Position numbers and translations under genes: made by a program. From NCBI GenBank assembly GCA_037043015.1, contig CM073321.1, forward strand, positions 42,366,420 through 42,430,419: a stretch of DNA of 64,000 bases. Reading direction: 5' to 3'. The notes under the pieces were generated by a model. That model searched no databases. It saw only the letters and a list, made by a program, of their open reading frames with translations, and had not been told where the DNA came from. The DNA comes from Bryum argenteum. Its lineage: Eukaryota; Streptophyta; Bryopsida; Bryales; Bryaceae. Numbering within the stretch: the first letter of the stretch is position 1; each line of letters opens with the position of its first letter. Positions 1-10,424 of the stretch are shown here, in pieces.

Positions 1-35
1 GTATCCTCAACATTATTGTTTCCTTTGATTGCCAG

Positions 36-863
36 GTAGAATTAATTTCCCAATTTGAGTGTATCCCGCGGCTGAGGTCGGCACTTGGGCAGACGGCGAA
101 GCCTCGATGGTTGAATGTCGACCTCGACATCAACGGGATCCTTTATTAGTGTGTGCATCTGCCATCGCTCCGGAAGAATTCTCCCATGTGCTCTCCTGGG
201 GTCCGGCTCTACGTGCCGGACATCCCAGCGAAGGTGCCTCCAAAGGCGGTCTTCTGCCGCCCGGGAGTGAAGGACTTCTTGGAGACCATGTCCGCCCATG
301 TTGCGAGGGTTGTGATATGGAGTTCGATGAAGAAGTCCACTGTTGAGGCCGTCATCGACTACCTCTTCAGTGGACTTCCTAAGCCTTTCGAGATCCTCGG
401 ACAAGAGTCTCCTGGCTTGGTTGAGGTTAGCAGCGGTGTCTATTTTTCGTACCCAACCAATGCGCAAAAGAGGATATTTTTGAAAACGTTGTCCCCTGCG
501 GTGTTCACGCTTAGTGACGGTGCTGTTGTGTTTGGGTTGGATAACACTCTCCTCATTGACGACAGTCTTGAGAAGAGTATTTGCAACCACATCGGTAACG
601 CCATTTTCCTCTAGCCTTGGGCAAAATCTAGCCGGGAGGACAATACTTTGTCCGCCGTGCTTAGTCCATGGCTACTCGCTCTTCTCGCCACTTGCAGGCC
701 TGAGAATCTTCGGTCCTATGTCGACAATCATAGGATTGGTATTCCGCCTCTCAATAAGTATAGCAATTTAGGGAGGTTCATTTTAGACGGTATGGCGCAG
801 TCGCATAGGAACTTAGGGCATACTTACGAAACTCCTTCCTTTCCTAAGTCATTGTCTCGATGA
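36..863 (+). pseudogene. FCP1/NIF-type HAD phosphatase-like gene, 5' truncated by the window, two in-frame TAG
   Basis: One frame runs from a possible splice acceptor (AG at 34-35) to a TGA at 861-863, broken only by TAG at 147-149 and 612-614. Before the first TAG lies the HAD motif I signature VDLDINGIL, with both Asp of DxD kept. After it come RPGVKDFLE, VVIWSS (motif II Ser/Thr) and NTLLIDDSLEK (the DD motif), followed past the second TAG by a Leu-rich tail (WLLALLATCRPENLRSYV) like the end of plant NIF proteins. This order is that of the SCP/FCP1-like phosphatases, which dephosphorylate phosphoserine, for example on the RNA polymerase II CTD. Upstream exons lie outside the window. The two stops make it a probable pseudogene; readthrough or recoding is the less likely alternative. 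I am confident of the family and unsure of function. Confidence 0.7.
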
Positions 864-1349
864 CAGTTAGGGCGCTCTGTATTTCTTTTTGAGGACGCAA
901 TAGATAATTATGTATATGGGTTGCTACTGTATGAATCAGGTTGGATAAATAAAGAAGCCGATTATTGTATCATCCTTTATATACCACACCGCAATGTGCT
1001 CAATTTTTATTCGTCATTTGTGGATGCTTGTTCACTTAGGATTGATGTTGATGATCGTTTCTGTTGTATGACTCTTTCTTTGTTGTTAGTTAAGACGTCA
1101 TATTTGCTCGGCCCGGGGATAATCTTTCGGAGTATCAACTTGTATGCATTCGGTCTTCTGTTCTCTTTATGTCGAATTGATTTCACTGGTTGTTTTCTTC
1201 TTATGTTCTTGTATGCTTTTTGCTTGTGAACGTGACGTCAGTTCTCCCTCGCTTGAGTTATTCCCGCTTCGTGGATAACTCTTGCATGTTCCTACGTCCA
1301 TCTTTTCCTGACCGACTCCTTGCATTTCTGGTTTTGTTCACTGGTGAAG

Positions 1350-2261
1350 GCGCCTTCCACCCTCAACAAGACCGGTGATGAGGATGATGTCTCCATCCAG
1401 ACCTCCGTCCCCGAATGTTCTGTTTCACTCTCAACAAGTGTTGCCGCCTCTCTCGCGTCGAGGCATTTTGATATGTTCACGGCTACGGACGCAGCATCCG
1501 CAACGATGGATTTTACAAGAGATAGTGTTGATGACAATGTTGTTGACAGCCCGCCGATTCGTGGTCCTGTTCGGACTCCTGTTTGCTCTCCGTCTCCTCT
1601 TAAGCGGCTTCGTACATCACCATCGCGGCGGCGCTCCATGTCGCCTGATGCTCTGAATTTGAAAACACCTCAGAGGCAGCTCTACTCCAGTGTGGGTGCT
1701 ATGGACATTCCTTTGCGAGATTCAATTGCATCTCCTTCCACCATTAATGTGGGTGGGACGTCCAAAACATCACAACCCGGGATCCAAGTCAACAATTACA
1801 ACAGTAGCAGGACAACAAGATCCCTCGGCGGTGCCCCGCGACAACTTCGTTCAAAGGGAGATTTCTTGCCTCTTGCAAAGCCAGTAGCATCGCGTCTCCC
1901 ACCATCAAGGCGAGCTTCTTGCACACCCCGTCTGTATCCTGCGCATGGGGAATTGGCAGCTCCTTCATCTTCTCGTCCTTCGCGTTCTCTTGACTCCCTT
2001 CGTAGGCGTGATGGGGAATGTTTTGACACCTGGTTTGTCCGTCGGAGTGAGAATTTGGGTACTAATTGCTTGCCAAACTCTCGTCGCAATGATCTTATTC
2101 ACGCGCTTATGAAGCAGCACGAGGCCGAAGCCAAGTTGTTGGAGAATTCAACCAAGCTGAATGGCTCTAAGTGTAAAGAGACAAAGCCTTATTGTTCCTC
2201 CTTTCTGGTCTTCCTCCTCCGTTCTGATATCCTTCATCAGCGGGATATATTCAACATATAG
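1350..2261 (+). CDS. hypothetical Ser/Arg/Pro-rich reading frame, possible exon
   Basis: I do not recognise this protein. The frame is open for about 300 codons from a possible acceptor (GGTGAAG, AG at 1348-1349) to TAG at 2259-2261. It is dominated by Ser, Arg, Pro and Thr, with basic clusters (SPSPLKRLRTSPSRRRS) resembling a disordered, possibly nuclear, region. Near the end is a helix-like stretch (LIHALMKQHEAEAKLLEN) and then probably intron sequence, because a GTAAAG donor follows at about 2172. It lies 490 bases after the phosphatase-like gene on the same strand and could be a later exon of that gene or a separate one. No domain is visible. Confidence 0.3.
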   Translation, partial: APSTLNKTGDEDDVSIQTSVPECSVSLSTSVAASLASRHFDMFTATDAASATMDFTRDSVDDNVVDSPPIRGPVRTPVCSPSPLKRLRTSPSRRRSMSPDALNLKTPQRQLYSSVGAMDIPLRDSIASPSTINVGGTSKTSQPGIQVNNYNSSRTTRSLGGAPRQLRSKGDFLPLAKPVASRLPPSRRASCTPRLYPAHGELAAPSSSRPSRSLDSLRRRDGECFDTWFVRRSENLGTNCLPNSRRNDLIHALMKQHEAEAKLLENSTKLNGSKCKETKPYCSSFLVFLLRSDILHQRDIFNI

Positions 2262-3960
2262 TGTTTTGCATTTTGGTGGAACCTAGTAAATCTAAGATAT
2301 CACCGCTTAGCTAGTTGTGCTCAGTTGAGGATTATGCCCTTCCTTGACTATGCATTTATAGCTCTTATGTGGTTAATATATTCTCCGTATATTCTTCGTA
2401 AATTCTACAAACATTCTTCTAATTACTCTTTCTTTAGTATTATTAAAGGCACAACATTTAAGGCCTCTACATTCATTCTCTTATTTCATTCTTTCACGAT
2501 ATACCAATGTCAGAATATAGTGTACATGTTACTGTAGCCAACGTTGCCAACAGGGTGGTCGCGGCCAAGTCGGGAGGATAGGGGGCACCGAACGGCAGCA
2601 GGGACTTCGGGCGCATCGGCTACTTAAGAGCGTAGTCAACAGGATAGTCATCGTTTGTTTTTGAGGCAGTGAGATAGGGATTAGGAGAAAATGCAATGCA
2701 CTCTTATTCCATTATCAATACAAAGGCCATAGCCGATCTTCTCTCTACCACCCCGTATCCTGTTGTGCATGATCAAGAAGTCTAACCGTTTCTGGCTACC
2801 TCTCTTGCATGCTGCTCCTTGCCCAACGTACACTTCCGCTGCCTTTGACTCCCACGCAGGCCGTAATCAAAGCTAAAAGGTCTCCTTCTCTCCTCTCCGT
2901 GTTGCGCAAGTAACGACCATCATGAGTCGACGTTGGCAGCATAGACACTCTGCTTCACTCTCTCCTTTTCTCCCCCTCGCGGGCCTTAGCTCCTCGAGCA
3001 CTCACTGTTGACGCACTAGAGCCCTTACTGTCAATACTGAGTCAGTCTTACTCATACTCTCCGGTGACGTCGTGGGCATCTCAGGGCACTGCTACTTCCT
3101 TCTCTCGAAAACCCCATCAGTTGATACAAGCCGACGTCGCGTTAACATCGGAGGCCACAGTAGTCCAACATATGGTTAACGCTGCCTTAGGAGGTTCGGT
3201 TAGACCCTCCGGGTGTCCTTAACACTAGCTGCCCACACACTTCCCCGACTCCTCCCAAAATAAATACAATGTTGTCTCTGGATTACTCTGAACTGTGGTC
3301 GACTTAGGTAGTCTCGTAAAGCATCTCCATTCATACCCGGCTAACAGTACACTTGTACAATTGTACGTATTCTTCATATTTCAATACAGCCTTTACCATG
3401 TCTTCTAACTACGATCTCACTTGAATCAATTGTGATTCTCACTTGAATCAATTATAATATTTGAATATTATTATAAAAATTGGACCAATGAAAAAATCTG
3501 AGATTACAAGTTTAATATTATAAAATTCATTTTTTGATATTTTTAGTTGTACAAAATAAAATTATAATGCACAAGTAACAAAAGAGTATTTAAAAGAATG
3601 AAGTTCCTTTTTTTTTCCTCATGCAAACCGCTGCCCATTATCATGTTTTTTTTACAACCAGGCTACTTTCTACCCCTCTACCGGTAACTTCCAGAGTATT
3701 CACTTAGTGAAACCAAAATTTCTTGCCAACGTGGCAGTTTCATGTCTAATGCAATCTCTTAATAGACATCTTATAAAACATCCACGTGTCTTTTGATGTC
3801 CTCAAGTCATACAACACTCTTAGTTGAAGACATCTTCAAAACGACAAGATATGTTCTCATCTTACAAGACATTTTGCAAGATAGCAAGACATCTTAAAAG
3901 TGATCTTTCCAAATCTTAAGACATCTAAAATTCGATGCTTTTCTTATAGTGAAGCTAAAG
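2262..3960. other. intergenic, no gene seen
   Basis: Moderately AT-rich, with only short accidental frames. About 3830-3950 there are several loosely repeated copies of an AAGACATCTT-like word, with no recognisable gene or terminal repeat. Confidence 0.4.
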
Positions 3961-4639
3961 TCATTCAACTCATAAGCCCAACGCATTTGCCGCTCTTCCA
4001 ACTGTTGCTTCTTTCTTGAATAAGCCAAATTGAGGTGGTCCAACTATACTTCAAAATGATGTCCAGCAAGCTCTGTATCCCATTCGCGCATGCAACAAAC
4101 AACTGCTAACATCTCCTTCTTATGAATTAGATAGTTGGATTCAGCGCAACTATATTTTTTTGAAAAATAAGCAATCGCATGTTAAAGTCCTTCCACCGTT
4201 TGCATCAAAGCGCCTTCGGCCGCATATCCAAAAGAATCACATTCAATTGCCGCTTCAAATCCTGGAGTCCATTTTGCTAATAGTGGCGCATTTATCAAAG
4301 CTTCCTTCAACCAAACGAATGCAAGTTGACAAATCTGATATCTAATCGAAAGGTTGGACTTTTCGCATCAATTGAGTAAGTGATTCTGCAATATTTGAGT
4401 ATCTCTTCATAAACTATCGATAATAATTGCAAACGCCCAAAAAGTCACGAACTCTTTTCACCCTCTTTGGCGGCTTCCATTTTTGAATGGCTTCAAGTTT
4501 TTTCGAGTCAGCTCGCAATCCCTACCGAGTTACCACCAAGTATCCAAGATACTTAATGATACTACCCTTAAACTCACTTTTATCAGAATCAAGTTGAAGC
4601 CCCACGTTAGAAAGTTTGCAAATGATCCTAAGTACAGCG

Positions 4640-5259
4640 TTGCGGTGTTCTTTCTGCGTATCATTATAAATGACCACATCATTTATGTATGCAGAGCAAC
4701 ATACATCTAATTAGTCTCATTCAAAGTGCCTAGTTGATGTATTGTTGAAATGTCGCGGGTGCACTAGTGACCCAAATGGCGTCACTAACCACTCATATAG
4801 ACTAAAACGTTTGTTGAACACAGTCTTGCACTTATCATCTTCTTTGTTTCGTATTCGACGAAATGCGGAGATGACATCAACCTTCAAGATGTACTTGGCT
4901 GCAGCCATAGTTCTCAATGTCTGGTCAATGCACGGGATCGCATAGCTCTCATTTTGACTTATCTCATTCAATTGACGATAATCAACACAAAATAGTAATC
5001 CTCTACAAGGATTTTTGACAAATATCATCGGGGCTCTTGCACGCAAATTGCTAACACAAATGAATCCGTTGTCCAATAGTTTTGTAAGAGTCCTGCGTAG
5101 TACCACTAATTGATCCTCGAACATTTGGTATAATCGCATTGCACGGATGTCATTGTTGGTCTTCCCTTCAACAAGATTAATTTCATGATGGACCCCTTTT
5201 TTGTGTGGCGGCAGCAACTTTGCGTCTTGCCGATTGAAGGCATCAATAACTGGCATCAA
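4640..5259 (-). pseudogene. gypsy reverse transcriptase fragment
   Basis: The minus-strand frame shows RT block VDYRQLNEIS, then the first catalytic Asp block as KVDVISAF in place of the common plant DLRSGYHQI, then YEWLVTPFG. Beyond stops at about 4717, a changed active-site box reads YINDVVIY in place of Y-x-DD. The N-terminal part has the KLLPPHKKGVHHEINL linker typical of gypsy polyproteins between protease and RT. With the YxDD Asp changed and stops in frame, no active enzyme is expected. The DVISAF form resembles RT signatures I associate with fungal and some bryophyte gypsy elements; that is recollection, not a search. Confidence 0.75.
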
Positions 5260-5830
5260 CTAGGTTGGAGCATATTGCGCAAGATCCTTGTACACCTTCT
5301 ATTCAAGCGCCTTCTAAATGTCAACCAAGCTAGCAGTAAAAATCTGTACAGGTTCGTCGCTAGCTTGCAAAGTCCAGATTGTTGCTCCTCGTATTTTCCA
5401 AATTCGTTGTGATGCAATGAATCAAGTCTTGAAAAGCATCTTGAAAGGCTTACAAATGCAAACCTCTTCTTTAGCAGGTCAAATGCTAGCGTCATGTGGC
5501 TCCATCTAACCTTTTCCCAAAATAACATCATTGAATTGTCCAGGAATAACATATGCAACAATTCTTTCTTCTATATCGTTGATATCAGCTTTAAATGTTG
5601 TTTTGTGTTAAATCATAGGTTGCTTTCTAGTGACTATAACTTGTTGAAGGGGTCTTAGTTCGATTGGTAAAGAATCTAATTCATTCCTCTCAACAAATTG
5701 CTCAGACACAGCTGCGAAGCATTGGCATCCAGAGTCACATAAAGCACAAGTGAATAAAATTGAACAGATCAAAATATCAATGTTCGTACTAGTCGTATCA
5801 AGATTCTTATGTGAACGCCAACTTTCAACT

Positions 5831-6591
5831 TCAACAACTTACGTACACGCTTGTGACTAAATCTTTTGCCAGAAGCTGCTCGTTTTTCGACTCCATCTCA
5901 GAGTCGGAAGTCTCCACCTCTTTCACCTCTTGTATGACAACAATATCCTTTTTTTTTACTGCGCGCACATTCTCTACGTCTTTTTTAATCTCTTCTTGGA
6001 CATCATTCTTCTTTAACAAATAGTCATTCGTTCGGTGGCCACGCTTTAGACATAATAGCATCAGCCTTCTTGTCGGCACTTCTCTTGTTCATTTGGTGTT
6101 TGGCGTCTTAAAAGCTTTCTTGCTTGAACAGTAGGCGCCCAATTCATCTCATCTCCATCGAGCCACACGCGATTTGTTGTCGCCATTAGAGCTGCACGGC
6201 CCTTCTTATATCGAAGGCAATCGAGTTGAGAACCAACTGCCAACAAAGCTTGCACAAACGTGTTGTGGTGAATATACATGACGGGCCCAATCATTGCGTA
6301 TTGCATCTCCATGTTGAGAGCACCTCAAAGATATCCCATCTTCACCATGTCAGGAACCATGGTAAGCACACTCGCACCAAACTCCTTCTCAAATTGGGCA
6401 AAAACGATTGGAAATGATTCTCTGCCTTGCTTCATTGCCTCAAGCTTATTCAATGCCCGCAACACTACAAGTGATATATACATTGTCAAGATGGTAAACA
6501 AAAGTTTTTGAATCACACCCGGTTGATTTTGGTAGAATGATACTACCATCAGCTGCGCTTTTGCCTCCATCACAGTGAACAAATACACCAC
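5831..6591 (-). pseudogene. retrotransposon gag fragments with zinc-knuckle remnant
   Basis: Consecutive minus-strand pieces read like a plant gypsy Gag: FAQFEKEFGAS with MVPDMVKMGYL, then RGALNMEMQYAMIG across a frame change, and a C-x2-C-like knuckle (YYCLKRGHRTNDY) whose last Cys is replaced. Gag forms the particle in which reverse transcription occurs, and the knuckle binds RNA. A Lys/Glu-rich linker (about 5990-5850) follows before the pol part. Several frameshifts make this non-functional. Confidence 0.6.
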
Positions 6592-6900
6592 TTGGTCTTA
6601 GGTGTCTCGAGTACTGCCCCATCAATTCAAAGTTTATTATTAGCTTTGACCTTACATATTGGGTAGCCCTTCTGACTACCATCAAACTTTCAAATATTCG
6701 GCAATCGCTTACGCAACGCAGGAGCAGTAACGACACACTGCCGTTGTTGCAAAGATCGCGGCATCATTTGTGACGAAGATAAACCTCCCAATTGCTTTTA
6801 GCCTGTTGAAAAGCAGCAAGTTGCGAACCCAACCCCATAATCTCCCGTTGATAGTCTTCCTTCGTGAATTTTTCTTGTTGTTGTTGCTATAGGATCTCCT

Positions 6901-9185
6901 TGTTAAAAAGCACGTTGCCTTCCATCTCTGAAAAGCAAGCGCGTCCCAATGAACGTCTTCAATCTTTGCAAAGCCTTCCTATGCGTCTCGGTTTTGTGGG
7001 CGTCTCCTATTGTTACCATGAAGGTGGAAAAGTCCTTAATCAACTCGTTCAATTTTTGCCGTTTGAAAAGCAAAGGTGAATCAGGCCCTTCAAAGAGAGA
7101 GAATTCTTGGATTATATAAGAGTATAGATATCAAAACAATCATATAGAAAGAAAAATGATATTAATCCAATAATGAAGTTTAGAATGAATAAGTGCCTAC
7201 TTATATACTGATATCTTTTACATGCATCATTTAACTGAATATGGACTTTGGGCTTATTTATGGACTTTAAAACATGGGGAGATCCCTCCATCCATGACCT
7301 TAAAATCTACATATTTGAAGAGTATCTTCATAGAACCTAGATTCTAGAAATCATTTTGTAACCATTGTTCTTAATTGCAGACCGTGGACTATCCATATTT
7401 AGTTAAATATGTCATTTACAAGACTGGTGTGTCTACTAGCAACTAGCGTGTCTACTTGCGACTAGCGAGTCCCGAGCTTTTAATTGGGCCTTAGCCTATG
7501 ACAGGTAGCGAGTGTACATTGGACCTTTCAACTTGGCCTTATCAATGACAATTCACATGCGTTTTTTTATTGACAAAATGAGCCTTTGTATTTAAATTCC
7601 AACAAATTTTTGTATGAATGTTCAAGTATTTCTATAGGTTTTATAGGTTCCAGAAGGGTGAAAATCACCTAATGACATTCTTCGCTCATGTAGGAGTAAA
7701 AACAAGCCTTAAGACAAACCATTTTCTAAAATTACTACTTTTGGCCCTCAAAACACTTTTTAGCCTTCCTATAAGTTGGAAAAAACTTTTTTTCCAACTA
7801 TGAATATTACAATCTCACAATTGGTATGGAATCTAGATCTAGAAGTTGATTTACATATTTATTTACAAGTAAGGTACTAAAACTTATAGTTACATACTTG
7901 AAAATACATCAAAGTACTAGATTCTTTAACTCGCATTAAAAAAGAGAAATTGAAAACAATTGTGGTACTTTTAATACTAGACAATTTAAGAGGTTCAATT
8001 GATCATGTTGAGGTTTACTTTTGAGAATAAGCTCGAAGGCTAGAACCCTTCTTATGAAGACATTAGCCTACTACTCCGTTATTGCTGCTCGGAATATATT
8101 ATAAAGTGCCCTAAAATAGACTAAGTCTGATAATAGAGCTTGAGTAATCTTTGCATACAGGTACAAATAGCTTCTCTATACAACAATTCAATGTACGCAT
8201 TTTAAACATTAGAGAATGTTATTTTCAAGAACCACTTTAGAAATACCTATATATCCAAGTTCAAAAACTTATAACTTATCGTAGAATAGTTTAGAAATGA
8301 TGATTTCACTTGCTTTGCCTTTCCACTAATTTTCACCATGTACAAAAATTTCTTACATTGATAACATTTGTATATAGTTTTTTTGTGCTGAAAAATTGAG
8401 CCATTATTAAGCATCTTAGTATAAGTAGTCCATCTTAACCCCTAATCTCGACTCTGGACAGATTCTATCCGTTTTGGCTTTACATTAGCCGTTTGTTTTT
8501 TGAATTTAGCTCGCACAAAGTTTCAACCTATTTGTAGGTTGTGGATTTTTTCCATACCAATTCGAAAAGTCCTTTGTGCTTCAAAATACCTCATACTTCA
8601 GAAAAACTTTTAAGTCAAAGTTTGGAAATACTACTTAAAGACCGTCCAAAAGTGCCCAAGCAACGCTATACACTCATTTATTCTCAAAATTTGCCCAAAA
8701 TCAATTGAATTGTGAATAGATTTTCAAATATTCTCCAAAAATTAGATATTATGACTATTTATTTCAAAAAAAACTATGATTTCTTGTACTTGCGAATAAG
8801 GTCCTAAGGCATAATCTCAGCGATTGGATTTCCGATCCAATCATTCTTCACATGCTATTCCTACTATTAAAGACCGGCCTTTGAGTTTGAATTTCAGCAA
8901 ATGTCTATCGAAGAAGGGGAATGTCCATGAACTTTGAGGTCTAAAAAGTATGCTTAATTTTCCATAATGGATAATGTTTTCACAATCTTCTTGATTATGG
9001 TTAAGTTGAAGCAAATGCCTCGACTCAACTATAATAAAAGAGAGCATGAGGCTCATAAATTACTGTTTGACTAGTGTTCAATCATTTAAGGAGAAAGGAG
9101 GAAAATAGGGGAGGGTAAAAGAGAGAATGATGAGGATTTATCTAAAAAATTGAGCTCAAACTTGTCTCGTTCCAAATCCACATTA
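6901..9185. other. AT-rich intergenic, no gene seen
   Basis: No frame with codon-like character on either strand. Possible remains of the LTR of the gypsy element to the left are not resolvable without a second copy. Confidence 0.4.
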
Positions 9186-9262
9186 CACTACAAGGGTGAC
9201 CAAGCCACTGAAAGATTCATTTTTTATTTATCATGGTGACGACTCTTGGCCAAGAGCCATGA
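9186..9262 (+). repeat. candidate CACTA-type terminus with hairpin
   Basis: The sequence opens with CACTACAAGGGTGACCAAG, like the 5'-CACTA terminal inverted repeats of En/Spm elements. Forty bases on is a nested palindrome: a perfect 14-bp CTCTTGGCCAAGAG (9243-9256) flanked by TCATGG (9231-9236) and CCATGA (9257-9262). Such subterminal hairpins are usual in CACTA elements. The matching TAGTG end was not found, so this is a weak call. Confidence 0.35.
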
Positions 9263-9427
9263 TCATGAAAATGATTTCAATTTTCTTGGTCATAGCCCTT
9301 AGTTTATATTGTAAAGAGACCCTAAATTTACTGAAAGTATGTCAACACTTGAAAATTTTCACCTCACATAAAAAAGAGGGTAATTTTGATAGTTTTGAGG
9401 CTAGCCGACTTTAGTTAACGCAGTCGT

Positions 9428-10424
9428 TTGCTACTCATGAGCTGCTCTTCTGACACCATCTCCTTCCACATCACAAGAGGGGGAACAGTACCGTACCAAT
9501 TGTTCATCCGTCACCCTCCCCTCCATCATCAGGCTTGCAAGCCTGCGGGTAGCTATTTTCTCCCTCTTGCTGAACTCCGCTCCACTCGTTGTCTCCGCAG
9601 TTCAGTGCCTGTTCTGCACCCGTCGAACGTCTTCCGAGTGGGCCACGCTTAATCACCACTGCTGCGTTCCTTGTAGCAGTTCAGTAACCATTACATTGAA
9701 TGTGGTGCGTGCGGGGTAGATGACGACGTTGGGTTTTGCGGATGGCCGTGACAGCAGCAGTAGCCGTGGAGTTTCTGAGTTTCATTTTTCATGTTTACGA
9801 AGTGGAGGCGATGGCTTTACAAGCTCCTCGCAGAATTAGAGATCTAAGCGTTTTTGCGCTGTATTATGTACGTATATATGTCATAGTTTTAAACTGCGTG
9901 ATGTGAATGGATCTTGAAGCAGGGAGTTTGCGCCACATTATAGAAGCCCATCCACAGTTATCCATTGCAGGGTGTTCTATGTTAATGATTGTACCCTGGC
10001 CTGTATGGTACTCGGAGTAGTCACGTCTGAGAAGGACGACCCGTTCCAGTGCACTCACCACCACTAGAAGATGATCGTGGGTCTGCGTTGCAGCATTGTG
10101 GTGGTGAGGACTATGTGCAGGTTGAAGGCGGCTGGTCCTGCACGAGAGCTAACAATATTAAAATCCATAGCCATGTCGCCGTGCGAGAACTAAGCGTGAT
10201 AGGTTAGTGCCAACGCCACGGCTTGTGTCGCCGGTATAATCTCATAGCTCTATCGTTACATGACACTCAGATCTGCAATAGTATCAACTCGTCGTTTGAC
10301 CTCTTGACGCAGTCAGGTGGCTGCAATTATCCGGGACAATGTGCAGTTTTACAGAAACATAGAATACGAGGCAATAATATTTTGAGCAGTTGACATTGGG
10401 CAGTTTGAATTGGGGTTGGTGGAG
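9428..10424 (+). promoter_or_regulatory. probable promoter and 5' UTR region of the kinase gene
   Basis: The base composition rises from AT-rich to mixed just here and stays like the kinase exons. No other gene is seen. The ATG at 10425 is the first in the exon-1 frame, and an in-frame start further upstream would need a non-ATG codon. The transcription start and any 5' UTR intron cannot be set from sequence alone. Confidence 0.3.

Larger units (their letters stand above)
3960..6900 (-). mobile_element. degenerate Ty3/gypsy-like LTR retrotransposon, minus strand
   Basis: Read on the minus strand the order is gag-like region (about 6740-6060), a CCHC-like knuckle (about 6090-6030), reverse transcriptase (5259-4640) and an RNase H-like tract (about 4640-3960). 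That is the normal order for a gag-pol LTR element. Each part is broken by stops and frameshifts. I could not identify its LTRs, although the AT-rich 7080-7530 stretch lies where the 5' LTR would be. Both gypsy elements in the window lie on the minus strand, but this one is more decayed and its stops include TAA and TGA as well as TAG. Confidence 0.7.

Noticed and set aside
147..149. A genetic code in which TAG means Gln
   Set aside because: The signal would fit TAG bias, but the land-plant kinase and transposon families make CHG deamination the simpler reading; kept only as an alternative to test.
42..590. 182-codon minus-strand open frame
   Set aside because: It is antisense to the phosphatase-like frame, whose HAD motifs are clear; composition is Arg/His/Pro-rich as expected of a shadow.
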